This document shows, in pieces, positions 8,518 through 17,560 of a stretch of 64,000 nucleotides of DNA. Numbering within the stretch: position 1 is the stretch's first letter; every line of letters starts with the position of its first letter. The stretch is from RYN-133 sp963754285 (GTDB lineage Bacteria; Actinomycetota; Actinomycetes; Mycobacteriales; Jatrophihabitantaceae): assembly GCA_963754285.1 (NCBI GenBank), contig CAVWFN010000007.1, forward strand, positions 310,001 through 374,000. The letters are read 5' to 3'. The position numbers were made by a program, and so were the translations under genes. The notes under the pieces were generated by a model. The model was not told the DNA's origin and made no database searches. It was given only the letters and a program-made list of their open reading frames with translations.

Positions 8518-9444
8518 ATGCGAGCGCGCTACGCCTACCTCGGCCCGGCCGGGACGTTCACCGAGGCGGCGCTTCGGCTGGTCGCCTCGCCCGACGAGGT
8601 CGACTACCTCCCCCAGCAACACGTGGTCGCCGCGCTCGAAGCGGTGCGATCGGGGACGGCCGACTTCGCCGTCGTCGCGATCGAGAACTCCGTCGAGGGC
8701 GCGGTCACGGTCGTACTCGACACGCTGTCGACGGGTGATCTCGCCATCGTCCGCGAGGTACTCGTGCCCATCTCGTTCAGCCTTGCGGCCCGGCCGGGCG
8801 TCGCTCTCGCGGACGTGCGCCGCGTCGCGGCGCATCCGCACGCCTGGGCACAATGCCGTGGCTGGCTGATGTCCAACCTGCCGGACGTCGAACACATCTC
8901 GCAGACGTCCAACACGGTGGCTGCGCAACAGCTCGCAGAGTCCGACCGTGCCGTCGACTACGACGCGGCACTCGTGCCACCTGCCGCACTCGAGCACTAT
9001 CCGCTTCAGGTGCTTGCCGAACAGGTCGCCGACAACGCTGCCGCGGTCACGCGCTTCGTCGTCGTCGGCAGGCCGGGTGATGTGCCGGCACCGACCGGCG
9101 CGGACAAGACCACGCTCGTCGTGCACCTGCCCGACAACGAGGCCGGCGCGCTGCTCACGATGCTCGAGCAGTTCGCCACCCGCGGAGTCAATCTCTCGCG
9201 CATCGAGTCACGCCCGATCGGCGACGAGCTCGGCCGCTACCTGTTCTCGATCGACGCCGAGGGACACATCGCCGAGGCACGGATGGGCGAGGCGTTGATG
9301 GGCCTGCACCGGGTGTGTCCGGTCGTTCGGTTCCTCGGGTCGTACCCGCGTGCCGACGGCGTGGCCAACGACGTGTCGACAGGCACGAGCAGCGCCGACT
9401 TCGCCGCCGCGAGGCAGTGGGTTGCCGACCTTCGGGGGTACTGA
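8518..9444 (+). CDS. pheA: Prephenate dehydratase
   Basis: Converts prephenate to phenylpyruvate in phenylalanine synthesis. 308 residues from ATG 8518 (an in-frame GTG lies three codons earlier). The N-terminal PDT domain starts YAYLGPAGTFTEAAL and has the catalytic-lobe motif TRFVVVGRP. The C-terminal ACT domain (KTTLVVHLPDNEAGALL ... SRIESRP) gives feedback control by phenylalanine. Length matches mycobacterial PheA. No chorismate mutase domain is present. Confidence 0.95.
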   Translation: MRARYAYLGPAGTFTEAALRLVASPDEVDYLPQQHVVAALEAVRSGTADFAVVAIENSVEGAVTVVLDTLSTGDLAIVREVLVPISFSLAARPGVALADVRRVAAHPHAWAQCRGWLMSNLPDVEHISQTSNTVAAQQLAESDRAVDYDAALVPPAALEHYPLQVLAEQVADNAAAVTRFVVVGRPGDVPAPTGADKTTLVVHLPDNEAGALLTMLEQFATRGVNLSRIESRPIGDELGRYLFSIDAEGHIAEARMGEALMGLHRVCPVVRFLGSYPRADGVANDVSTGTSSADFAAARQWVADLRGY

Positions 9445-9452
9445 TCACCCCA

Positions 9453-10220
9453 TCAGCGCAGCAGGTTGCTCAACAACTTCGGCGCGACCACGAAGTAGCG
9501 CGTGACGACGCCGTTCGTCGCGATTGCGTTCGGGCACGTGACCGTCACGACGACGGGCTTGGCGCGCTTGCCGTTCGGGCTGTACGGCAACAGCTCGACG
9601 GTCCCAGTCGGTTCGTCCTTGGTGCAGGTTCGCGCTGCAGGCGCCGGCTCCGTGCCGGCGGAATTGACCGCATCGGAAAGCACCTTTGCCCGGTCGCTCT
9701 GGAACAAGGCTGTGCGCTGCAACGCTCCGCCCGGATAGGCGCACGCGCGGATCGAGGTCGTGTTGATCGGAACGAGCGCCCTGACTGCACCCCCCTCCGT
9801 CAAACCGCTGCGGACCTCGACGCGATCGGGGACCTTCGGGCAGGCCTGGGTTGGCTCGCCGTAGTCGTTCACGCCACCACCTCCCCCAGCGCTGCGCGAC
9901 GGCACCGACGTTGCGGGCGCAGTAGCGCTGGCCGGCCGGTTCTGCGCCCCGGGTGCGGCCTCCGCACTCGCTGCACCCCCCATACCCCCACCACCGCCGG
10001 CCGACGACCCGCCGCCCGATTCCATCCCGCCGTTGCGGCCGAGCAACATCAGTCCGCCACCGATCAGTCCGACGACGAGCGTGGCTCCGGCGAGCCGGTT
10101 CACGCGTTGCCGCCGATCGCGCCGCAGGCGGTTCGCGTGCGCGATCAGCAGGCCGGCGTCGAGTGGGTCGCCTTCCCCCTCGTGCAATGCGGCGCGTAGT
10201 TGCGATTCACTCGGGCTCAT
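9453..10220 (-). CDS. Single-pass membrane protein coupled to the SigE-type sigma factor
   Basis: 255 residues from ATG 10220, overlapping the sigma factor stop (ATGA). About 40 charged N-terminal residues are followed by one membrane helix (LAGATLVVGLIGGGLMLLG, residues 43-61), a Gly/Ser/Ala-rich linker and an outside domain with four cysteines. Topology and coupling fit an anti-sigma factor or sensor for the adjacent sigma factor, but no zinc-binding anti-sigma motif (HxxxCxxC) is visible, so the role is inferred from position. Confidence 0.65.
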   Translation of the reverse strand: MSPSESQLRAALHEGEGDPLDAGLLIAHANRLRRDRRQRVNRLAGATLVVGLIGGGLMLLGRNGGMESGGGSSAGGGGGMGGAASAEAAPGAQNRPASATAPATSVPSRSAGGGGGVNDYGEPTQACPKVPDRVEVRSGLTEGGAVRALVPINTTSIRACAYPGGALQRTALFQSDRAKVLSDAVNSAGTEPAPAARTCTKDEPTGTVELLPYSPNGKRAKPVVVTVTCPNAIATNGVVTRYFVVAPKLLSNLLR

Positions 10221-10714
10221 CCGGTCACCCCGATCTCCACCCGTAATCTCGAGAGCGCCCGCGAGCAGGTGCTCTTCACTGTTCCGACCGGCACGCCGAG
10301 CGTCTTCGCGGTCTCCTGCTCGGATTGATCGCAGTAGTACCGCAGCACGATCACCGCGCGTTCGCGCGCACCGAGACCTGCCAACAGCCTGCGCAGCTCG
10401 TCTCGCTCATCGGCGGCGCCGACGCCGGCACTGTCGGCCGAACTGACTTCGGGCAACGACTCGGTGGGTCGTTCTCCCCACCAGCGCCGCCGGGTCGAGT
10501 CGATGTGCGCCGTCACCATCGCCTTGCGCGCGTACGCGAGCGGCGCGTCGATGCGGTCCCACTTCAGGTAGACCCGAGTCAGGGTCGTCTGCACCAGGTC
10601 CTCTCCTCGGTGATGGTCGCCGGTCAACAGGCGCGCGGCATGGAGCAGCGCCGCGCCGTTCGTTTGCACGAACGCGCGGAACGCCGCTTCATCAGCCAAC
10701 GAACCGACCTCCAC
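10217..10714 (-). CDS. SigE-family (ECF-like) RNA polymerase sigma factor
   Basis: 165 residues from GTG 10714, close behind GAGGTAG. Sigma region 2 is at residues 10-75 (AEDLVQTT-like segment GEDLVQTTLTRVYLKW) and region 4 is a helix-turn-helix near the C-terminus (SEQETAKTLGVPVGTVKSTC). Size and sequence match the small SigE-type group common in actinomycetes. It is translationally coupled to a membrane protein that may control it. Regulon unknown. Confidence 0.88.
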   Translation of the reverse strand: MEVGSLADEAAFRAFVQTNGAALLHAARLLTGDHHRGEDLVQTTLTRVYLKWDRIDAPLAYARKAMVTAHIDSTRRRWWGERPTESLPEVSSADSAGVGAADERDELRRLLAGLGARERAVIVLRYYCDQSEQETAKTLGVPVGTVKSTCSRALSRLRVEIGVTG

Positions 10715-10749
10715 CTACCTCGACGAGGCAGCGGTCGGGATCGGTTCCA

Positions 10750-11202
10750 TCAGTGTCCCGGCTGGTACACCATCAAGAACACGATGCCGGCGAAGATGAG
10801 CCCGACAACGCCGCCTGATGCCGCGACGCGTCCGGTCAACGTGACCACCGAACCTTGTTGCTGAATCAGCGCTGTCGCCTTGGTGAGCGAGGGAACGATC
10901 ACCGCGAGAACGATCGCCATCGCTACGAGCCACAGCACGACCGACAGCCAGATCCAGGTCTGGCTGAACTCGCCGATCTTGTGTCCCTTGTCGTCCGGAT
11001 CGTTCATCGACATCAACGCCATGCCCGCGATGACGACGAGAACCGACGTGTAGGCGTAGATCCTCAGCATTCGGGCGGACGACGCGGTCGCCGCGCCGTC
11101 GCCCTTGCGCACACCCCGTCCTGCTGTCGTCGCCGCGTGCACGAGAGGCCCGATGGCGAAGATGGCGAACAGCAGATGCAGCGCGAAGACAAATTTGACC
11201 AC
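10750..11202 (-). CDS. DUF2269-like four-helix integral membrane protein
   Basis: 150 residues with four predicted membrane segments: residues 3-23, 48-66, 84-106 and 122-145. The spacing and the N-terminal FVFALHLLFAIFAIGP pattern resemble DUF2269 proteins, whose function is unknown. Lies upstream of the sigma factor on the same strand, with 35 bases between the two genes, and could share a transcript with it. Confidence 0.6.
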   Translation of the reverse strand: MVKFVFALHLLFAIFAIGPLVHAATTAGRGVRKGDGAATASSARMLRIYAYTSVLVVIAGMALMSMNDPDDKGHKIGEFSQTWIWLSVVLWLVAMAIVLAVIVPSLTKATALIQQQGSVVTLTGRVAASGGVVGLIFAGIVFLMVYQPGH

Positions 11203-11218
11203 CAGCCGAGGCTAACGT

Positions 11219-13666
11219 CTAAAGGGTGCGCAGCCGCCTCGGCCCGGTGTCGGCACGGGCGCTCGCGACCGCTACGCGAGCCGTCACTGCCGTCACGTGC
11301 GCGCCGATCGGCGTGGCCAGGGCATGCATAGTGCAGCCGGCGAGATCCGGCACCGCGTCCGCGAGCGCTGAGAGCCGGAGCAGCAGGTCGCTGATCGCGA
11401 GCAGGTCCATCGGCGGCGATCCGTTGTAGCCGGTCAACAGCGGCGCGGCCCGCGGGGCGAGCACGAGCTCTTCGGCGTCGGCACTGGTCAGCGGCACCGG
11501 TGCGTAGGCGCGATCGCCGAGCAGTTCGATTGCGACGCCGGCGACACCGAACGACACCAATGCGCCGAAGGACGGGTCGTCGCGCACGCCGAGCATCACT
11601 TCGACAGCCTGCGGCGGCACTTCGTGCGACACCACGATGCCGACGGTTCCGAGCAGCCGCCCGGCCTCATCGTCGGTGAGTTCGCGGTTGTCGCCGACTT
11701 CGAGCAGGTCGGCGACGAGCTCGCGTGCAGCGTCGACATCGACGCCGGCCACATCGGGCACCGTGCCGCCCGGCCGGTGTCGCCAGGCCGAGTAGCGCCA
11801 GGCCCGGCCCAGCGCACGCACCGCGCGTTCGGGTGAGGCGTAGGACGGGACCGAGCCAGGTGCCGGCGAACTCGCCCCGCCGACGGCCAGTACCTCGGGC
11901 ACGCCTTCGAAGCCGAGGAAGGTCGACACGATCGGCTTGCGCGCCGCGCACGAGACCTCGCGCAACGCCGAGGCCACCTGCTCGCCGCTCGCCGGCTGCA
12001 ACGGCGGCACGAACACGGTCACGATCGCGTCGATCCCGTCGTCGTCGACGGCACTGGTCAGCGCCGTTCGGTACTCGTCGGGCGTCGCCGTCACGCCCAC
12101 GTCGTCGATGCGTTCGAGCGTCAATCCCTCGGCGGCGCAAGCATTTCTGACGAGGACCGCCAGCGCGGTCGAGTTGCCGACCACCGCCACGCGGGGGCCT
12201 GCCGGTAGCGGTTGGGATGTCAGCATCAACGCGGTGTCGAACAGGTCGCCGACGGTGTCGACCCGGATGACGCCGGAGCGCTCGAACAGGGCGCGTGCTG
12301 TGTCCTCGGGCAACGGTGTCGACGTCGAAGCCAAGCCCGCGACGACCGTCCCCGCCGCACTGTTCACTGCGACGATCGGCTTCCTGCGCCCGAGCCGTCG
12401 CGCCAGGCGGGCGAACTTGCGTGGATTGCCGAACGACTCGAGATACATGAGGACGACGTCGGTGCGCTCGTCGGTTTCCCAGAACTGCAGCAGGTCGTTG
12501 CCCGAGACGTCCGCGCGGTTCCCCGCCGAGACAAAGGTTGAGACACCGATTCCGCGACGTGCTGCTTCGCCGAGCACGGCGACGCCGAGCGCCCCGGACT
12601 GCGCGAAGAACCCGGCGCGGCCGGCGAGCGGCGGGAACGGCGCGAGCGATGCGTTCAGCGAGACGGTGACGTCGGTGTTGATGACACCGAGGCAGTTCGG
12701 TCCGACGACGCGCATGCCGTTCGCACGAGCCTCGTTCACGAGCCCGCGCTGCAGGACGCGCCCGCCGGTGCGCTCGTCGTCGTCACCGCGTTCGCCGAAG
12801 CCGCCGCTCAGGACGACAAGACCACGAACACCACGCGACGAGCACTCGTGCACGACATCGACGACAGCAGGCGCGGGGACGGCCACCACGACGAGGTCGA
12901 GCTCGCCGGGGACGTCGAGCACCGACCGGTACGCGGGCACGCCGCCCACATGGCGCGCCTCGGGGTTGATCGGGTACAGCGTTCCGTCGAAACCGCCGCG
13001 GAGCAGGTTCGCGAACACGGCGTGCCCGATCTTGCCCGGATCGTTGCTGGCACCCACGACGGCCACAGAGCGCGGATACAGCAGCCGTTGGATCGAGCGC
13101 GCCTCCGCGTGCTGCTCACGCTCGCGCATCACCGTCTCGGTCATGGCGGTCTCGTCGATCGAGAACTCGAGCGTCACCTCACCGTGCTCGAGATGGCGCT
13201 TGGTCTCGTAGCCGGCATCGCGAAAGACCCGCACCATCGCGGAGTTCTCGGCGAGCACCACAGCGTTGAAGCGCTTGACTCCGCGCTCGCGACCGGCCGC
13301 CGCGAGATGTTCGAGCAGCACCGAGCCGATGCCCCTGCCCTGATGTTCGTCGGCCACGACGAACGCGACCTCGGCCTCATCGGTGCCCGGCGCGCGCTCG
13401 TAGCGTCCGACCGCAATGATCTTGGCGCCGAGCAACGCCACGAATGCGACGCGGCCGTCGTGGTCGACGTGAGTGAAGCGCACGAGATCGCGCTCGGGAA
13501 TGCGCGGATACGCCGAGAAGTACCGCAGGTAACGCGTGCGCGCCGACAGCGCGCCGTGGAAGGCGACGAGCGCCTCACCGTCGTTCGGCCGGATCGGACG
13601 CAGATGCACGGTGCCGCCGTCGGCCACGACGACGTCGGCCTCCCAATGCGCCGGCGCCTCAGTCAC
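11219..13666 (-). CDS. Pat-like GNAT fused to a degenerate ADP-forming acyl-CoA synthetase
   Basis: 815 residues from GTG 13666, overlapping acuC by eight bases. Residues about 10-170 form a GNAT acetyltransferase (VVADEHQGRGIGSVLLEHL is the acetyl-CoA loop). The rest follows the NDP-forming acyl-CoA synthetase layout: CoA-binding domain (SVAVVGASNDPGKIGHAVF), then succinyl-CoA ligase-like domains and a C-terminal piece. The catalytic SHTGA histidine region reads ASTSTPLPEDTA near residue 450, with no His. The ATP-grasp region is short: the frame passes from VGIVVSHEVPP straight to VEVMLGV, missing the lysine-bearing lobe. This fits a protein lysine acetyltransferase (Pat/PatZ type) whose synthetase half is a sensor rather than an enzyme. 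AcuC is the likely opposing deacetylase. Confidence 0.85.
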   Translation of the reverse strand: MTEAPAHWEADVVVADGGTVHLRPIRPNDGEALVAFHGALSARTRYLRYFSAYPRIPERDLVRFTHVDHDGRVAFVALLGAKIIAVGRYERAPGTDEAEVAFVVADEHQGRGIGSVLLEHLAAAGRERGVKRFNAVVLAENSAMVRVFRDAGYETKRHLEHGEVTLEFSIDETAMTETVMREREQHAEARSIQRLLYPRSVAVVGASNDPGKIGHAVFANLLRGGFDGTLYPINPEARHVGGVPAYRSVLDVPGELDLVVVAVPAPAVVDVVHECSSRGVRGLVVLSGGFGERGDDDERTGGRVLQRGLVNEARANGMRVVGPNCLGVINTDVTVSLNASLAPFPPLAGRAGFFAQSGALGVAVLGEAARRGIGVSTFVSAGNRADVSGNDLLQFWETDERTDVVLMYLESFGNPRKFARLARRLGRRKPIVAVNSAAGTVVAGLASTSTPLPEDTARALFERSGVIRVDTVGDLFDTALMLTSQPLPAGPRVAVVGNSTALAVLVRNACAAEGLTLERIDDVGVTATPDEYRTALTSAVDDDGIDAIVTVFVPPLQPASGEQVASALREVSCAARKPIVSTFLGFEGVPEVLAVGGASSPAPGSVPSYASPERAVRALGRAWRYSAWRHRPGGTVPDVAGVDVDAARELVADLLEVGDNRELTDDEAGRLLGTVGIVVSHEVPPQAVEVMLGVRDDPSFGALVSFGVAGVAIELLGDRAYAPVPLTSADAEELVLAPRAAPLLTGYNGSPPMDLLAISDLLLRLSALADAVPDLAGCTMHALATPIGAHVTAVTARVAVASARADTGPRRLRTL

Positions 13667-14831
13667 GCGGGTCGTCCGGATCGAGCCCGAGCAGCGGGAA
13701 GGCACACCGACGCGACGCACCGATCGCGCGGTCGAGCCACGTGTCACCACCGGGCTGCCAAGCGCTCGGCTGCGGCGTTCGACCCTCACCCATGTAGCGA
13801 GGCAGCTCGCCGCGCGCGCCGCGCCGCCGCAGGTCGTCGGTCCACTCGTCCGGGACGGCCGTGGCCGGGTCGATCGGGGTGCCGGTCACTTCGGCAAGCA
13901 GATGCGTCCACGTGCGCGGCACACAGCGCACCAAGCCGTAACCGCCGCCGCCGTAGGCGACCCACTTGCCGCCGGCCACCTCGTGCGCGAGCTGATGCAG
14001 CTCCGCAATCGCCTGGCGCTGACCGTCGACGGACAGCTCGAGGTTCGCCAGCGGGTCTTCATGGTGCGTGTCGCACCCGCATTGTGTGACGAGCAGTTCC
14101 GGCGCGAACGCGCGCAGCGCGCCTGGAACGACTGCGCGGAACGCGCGCAGCCAACCGTCGTCGTCCGTCCCCGGCGGCAACGCGACGTTGACGGCCGTGC
14201 CTTCGGCCGCGCCCGCGCCGAGTTCGGTCGGCAGGCCAGTGCCAGGGAACAGGGTGCGCGGGTCCTGGTGCAGGCTGATCGTCATGACCCGCGGGTCGTC
14301 GTAGAACGCGGCTTGCACGCCGTCGCCATGGTGCACGTCTATGTCGACGTAGGCGATCTTGGTCGCGCCGCGGGCGAGCAATTCGCGGATCCCGAGCACG
14401 ACGTCGTTGAACACGCAGAACCCGCTGGCATAACCGCGCATCGCGTGATGCAGCCCGCCCGCGATGTTCACGGCGTGCTGCGTCGCTCCGCCCCACACCT
14501 GCAACGCGGCCTGCGCCGATCCGCCCGCGATGAGCGCCGATGCCTCGTACATGCCTTCGAACACGGGGTCATCGGTCGTCCCGAGCCCGAATCCTTCGAA
14601 GGTCGGGTCGGAGCTGGCGGTGCGTACCGCGGCGAGGTAGGCGCGATCGTGGACGGTCAGCAGCTGCGCCTCGTCCGCGGGCTCCGGCTTCACGATCTCG
14701 AGGCGGTCGAGCACGCCGAGCGATCGTGCCAGCCGGATTGTCAGGTCGAGCCGCACCGGGTTCAGCGGGTGATCGCCGAAGTCGTAGGCCAAATAGCCCT
14801 CGTCCCAGATCGCACTCGCAGTGCAGCTCAT
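13659..14831 (-). CDS. acuC: AcuC-like acetyl-lysine deacetylase (class I HDAC fold)
   Basis: 390 residues from ATG 14831 (GTG 14837 also in frame). Zinc-deacetylase motifs are complete: NIAGGLHHAMRGYASGFCVFND, then VDIDVHHGDGVQ with the Asp/His metal ligands, and the C-terminal YGGGGYG loop. In Bacillus, AcuC reverses lysine acetylation of acetyl-CoA synthetase. Here the downstream overlapping gene is a Pat-like acetyltransferase, so the pair probably forms one regulatory operon that turns CoA-ligase activity up and down. Confidence 0.9.
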   Translation of the reverse strand: MSCTASAIWDEGYLAYDFGDHPLNPVRLDLTIRLARSLGVLDRLEIVKPEPADEAQLLTVHDRAYLAAVRTASSDPTFEGFGLGTTDDPVFEGMYEASALIAGGSAQAALQVWGGATQHAVNIAGGLHHAMRGYASGFCVFNDVVLGIRELLARGATKIAYVDIDVHHGDGVQAAFYDDPRVMTISLHQDPRTLFPGTGLPTELGAGAAEGTAVNVALPPGTDDDGWLRAFRAVVPGALRAFAPELLVTQCGCDTHHEDPLANLELSVDGQRQAIAELHQLAHEVAGGKWVAYGGGGYGLVRCVPRTWTHLLAEVTGTPIDPATAVPDEWTDDLRRRGARGELPRYMGEGRTPQPSAWQPGGDTWLDRAIGASRRCAFPLLGLDPDDPRD

Positions 14832-14881
14832 GCCCACGACGCTAGTACCGGCACGTCGGACGTCCCACCTAGTCTCGGGAC

Positions 14882-15451
14882 GTGCTGCACCCGCGCTATC
14901 CGATCGAGACCGATCGTTTGTTGCTGCGCCCGTTGATCCCCTCCGACGCCGAGGCCGTCCAGGCGTATCAGGGTCGAGAGGATGTGTGCCGCTACATCCC
15001 GTACGAGCCGCGCACGCTGGCCGAAGTGCAGGACCGCCTGGCCCAACCCGATCGCGTGCGCTCCACCCTCGACGAGCCCGGTCAGGCGTTGCTGCTCGCA
15101 GTCGTGCGCCGCGCCGACGACGTGCTCGTCGGTGACGTCATGCTCGCGTGGACGAGCGAGGAACACCGAACGGGCGAGCTGGGCTACGTCTTCAACCCCG
15201 ACCACCAGGGCAACGGCTACGCGACCGAAGCGGGCGCTGCGTTGCTGCGGCTCGGGTTCGACGACCTGCACCTGCATCGCATCGTTGCGCGAGTCGACGC
15301 CCGCAATTCCGCATCCGCCGCGGTGCTACGGCGTCTCGGCATGCGGCAGGAGGCGTACCTGCGCGAGAACGAGTGGTTCAAGGGCGAGTGGACGGACGAG
15401 ATCGATTTCGCGATCCTCGCGTCCGAGTGGCGCACCGCTCGTCCGAGCTGA
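14882..15451 (+). CDS. GNAT N-acetyltransferase, RimJ/RimL type
   Basis: 189 residues from GTG 14882. It begins IETDRLLLRPLIPSDAEAV, typical for RimJ/RimL-type GNATs, and has the acetyl-CoA site NPDHQGNGYATEAG and the C-terminal RRLGMRQEAYLRENEWFKGEW motif. Likely acetylates an N-terminus or small molecule; the substrate cannot be told. Divergent from acuC with 50 bases between starts. Confidence 0.85.
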   Translation: MLHPRYPIETDRLLLRPLIPSDAEAVQAYQGREDVCRYIPYEPRTLAEVQDRLAQPDRVRSTLDEPGQALLLAVVRRADDVLVGDVMLAWTSEEHRTGELGYVFNPDHQGNGYATEAGAALLRLGFDDLHLHRIVARVDARNSASAAVLRRLGMRQEAYLRENEWFKGEWTDEIDFAILASEWRTARPS

Positions 15452-15453
15452 GC

Positions 15454-16608
15454 TCAGGCGAGCGCCTGCGCGAGGTCGGCGAGCAGATCCTCGACGTCCT
15501 CGATCCCGACCGAGAGACGCACCAGATCGTTCGGCACCTCGAGCGGCGAGCCGGCAACGCTGGCATGGGTCATGCGACCGGGATGTTCGATCAGTGACTC
15601 GACTCCACCGAGGGATTCGCCGAGCGTGAACACCTCGACGAGGCCGCACACCTTCAGCGCGGTCTCCTCACCGGCGCGGACGCGGAAGGAGACCATGCCG
15701 CCGAAGTCGCGCATCTGCCGCGCGGCGATCTCATGCCCGGGGTGGGTGGCCAGTCCGGGGTAGAGCACCTCGGACACGGCCGGATGCTCGACGAGCATCT
15801 CGACGACTCGCGCGGCGTTGGCGCAATGGCGATCCATCCGCACGCCGAGGGTCTTGATGCCGCGCAGCACGAGCCACGCGTCGAACGGTCCGGCGATCGA
15901 GCCCATCGCGTTCTGGTGGAACGCAAGTTCGTCGCCGACCTCGGAGCTGGCCGCGATCAGCGCGCCGCCGACGACATCGGAGTGACCACCCAGGTACTTC
16001 GTCGTGGAGTGCGCAACGACGTCGGCGCCGAGCGCGATCGGCTGTTGCAGGTAGGGCGTCCCGAAGGTGTTGTCGACGGCGAGCAACGCGCCGGCCTCGT
16101 GCGCGAGTTGGGCGAGGGCAGCGATGTCGGCGATGCCGAGGAGCGGGTTCGTCGGCGTCTCGCACCAGATCACCTTGGTCTGCGGACGCACCGCGGCGCG
16201 CACGGCGTCCAGATCGGCGAGCGGCACTGTCGTGTACTCGACGCCCCAGTTCGCGAGTACGCGCGCGACGAGTCGGAACGTCCCGCCGTAGGCATCCCCC
16301 GGCAGGATGACGTGGTCGCCCGGACGGCACAGCGCACGGAACAGGGTGTCTTCGGCGGCAAGCCCACTCGCGAACGCCAGACCGCGCGCACCGCCCTCGA
16401 GCGCGGCGAGCGCCTCCTCCAGCGCCGAACGCGTCGGATTCGCGCTGCGGCTGTACTCGTAGCCGCCGCGCAGCCCCCCGACGCCGTCCTGCTTGTAGGT
16501 CGAGGTCTGGTAGATCGGCACGGTGACCGCGCCGGTCAGTGGATCAGGCTCCTGCCCCGCGTGGATCGCACGCGTGCTGAACCCCCGGCCAGGATGTTCC
16601 AAGTGCAT
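15454..16608 (-). CDS. metB: Cystathionine gamma-synthase/lyase
   Basis: PLP enzyme of the Cys/Met metabolism family, 384 residues from ATG 16608. The PLP lysine lies in AHSTTKYLGGHSDVVGG, the phosphate loop in FASGLAAEDT, and the N-terminal FSTRAIHAGQEPDP with YEYSRSANPTR is characteristic. With cbs two genes away it can serve forward or reverse transsulfuration between cysteine and homocysteine; sequence alone does not decide synthase versus lyase. It converges with the GNAT gene with two bases between them. Confidence 0.92.
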   Translation of the reverse strand: MHLEHPGRGFSTRAIHAGQEPDPLTGAVTVPIYQTSTYKQDGVGGLRGGYEYSRSANPTRSALEEALAALEGGARGLAFASGLAAEDTLFRALCRPGDHVILPGDAYGGTFRLVARVLANWGVEYTTVPLADLDAVRAAVRPQTKVIWCETPTNPLLGIADIAALAQLAHEAGALLAVDNTFGTPYLQQPIALGADVVAHSTTKYLGGHSDVVGGALIAASSEVGDELAFHQNAMGSIAGPFDAWLVLRGIKTLGVRMDRHCANAARVVEMLVEHPAVSEVLYPGLATHPGHEIAARQMRDFGGMVSFRVRAGEETALKVCGLVEVFTLGESLGGVESLIEHPGRMTHASVAGSPLEVPNDLVRLSVGIEDVEDLLADLAQALA

Positions 16609-16627
16609 GAATGAGACGCTACCCAGC

Positions 16628-17560
16628 GTGCCAATCGCCCGTGCCCTTGCCTGTATCGCCCTTGCCGGCGCGGTGAGTGCCGCGTGCTCGGCGAGCGCCG
16701 CGACCCAGTCCGGCCCGACCCATACGACTGCGGGCGCACCCTCGTCGCAGCCGTCGACGCCGTCTCCGAAGACAGGTGCGCAGACGAGTACGCGGCCCCG
16801 TCCGCCCGCGCCGAGCCCGGCTCAGGTGCGGCGAACGGCTGCTGCCGCCGTGCGAGCACTGGCGAAGAAGCAACCGCGCGGCGCGATCTCGGTCGCTGCG
16901 CTGAATCTGCGTACGGGTGAGCGTTTCGTCGGCGGGGCCCACGGCGGGATGTGGACGGCAAGCGCCTACAAGTTGTTCGTCGTCGAGACCCTGCTGCTCC
17001 AGAACGGCGGCCCGTTGTCGGGTGCTGAGGCGTCTGATGCCGAGATCGCGATCGAGAACAGTGACAACGCGGCCGGTTACCGGCTCTTCCTCGATGCCGG
17101 CGGCAACAGCGGTCTTGAAGAAGCAGCGGAGCGGTTCGGGATGCATCACACGATCCCCGGCGAGAGCGACCCGACCTTCACGCGAACGAGTGCTGCCGAT
17201 TTCTTGATCCTGGCGCGCAACCTGTACGACCGGAACAGCCCGTTGACGCCCGCGTCGCGGCACTACCTGCTTGCGCTGATGGCCGATGTCGAGGCCGATC
17301 AGCGGTGGGGAGTCAGCGCCGCCGCGGACAAGGACAGCGACTTCTACAACAAGAACGGCTGGCTCTCGATCGACGACACGAACGGCCCCGGCGAGACCGA
17401 CAACGGTCTATGGGCGGTGACCAGCGTCGGGATCATCCGCGTCAAGCATCAGCCGGTGGCCATGGCGGTGTTCACCGAGCACCAGCCGCTGATGGGTGAC
17501 GGCGTGCACCTCGTCGAGCGGCTCGCCAAGGCGATCGCGCCCGCCGTCACGACCGGCTGA
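16628..17560 (+). CDS. Secreted class A beta-lactamase-fold serine hydrolase
   Basis: About 310 residues from GTG 16628 (an in-frame ATG at 16607 would overlap the metB start codon). Signal segment ALACIALAGAVSAAC ends in a cysteine, suggesting a lipoprotein although the lipobox is weak; a Ser/Thr/Pro linker follows. The fold motifs are SxxK as SAYK, SDN as ENSDNA, and KNG in place of KTG. KNG is normal in this beta-lactamase2-type family of actinobacteria, so antibiotic hydrolysis should not be assumed; a role in cell-wall metabolism is as likely. It ends one base before the convergent cbs stop. Confidence 0.8.
   Translation: MPIARALACIALAGAVSAACSASAATQSGPTHTTAGAPSSQPSTPSPKTGAQTSTRPRPPAPSPAQVRRTAAAAVRALAKKQPRGAISVAALNLRTGERFVGGAHGGMWTASAYKLFVVETLLLQNGGPLSGAEASDAEIAIENSDNAAGYRLFLDAGGNSGLEEAAERFGMHHTIPGESDPTFTRTSAADFLILARNLYDRNSPLTPASRHYLLALMADVEADQRWGVSAAADKDSDFYNKNGWLSIDDTNGPGETDNGLWAVTSVGIIRVKHQPVAMAVFTEHQPLMGDGVHLVERLAKAIAPAVTTG

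Noticed and set aside
16628..17560. Beta-lactam resistance gene
   Set aside because: Only the general serine-hydrolase fold is visible (SAYK, SDN, KNG); the KNG variant is common in non-resistance family members.
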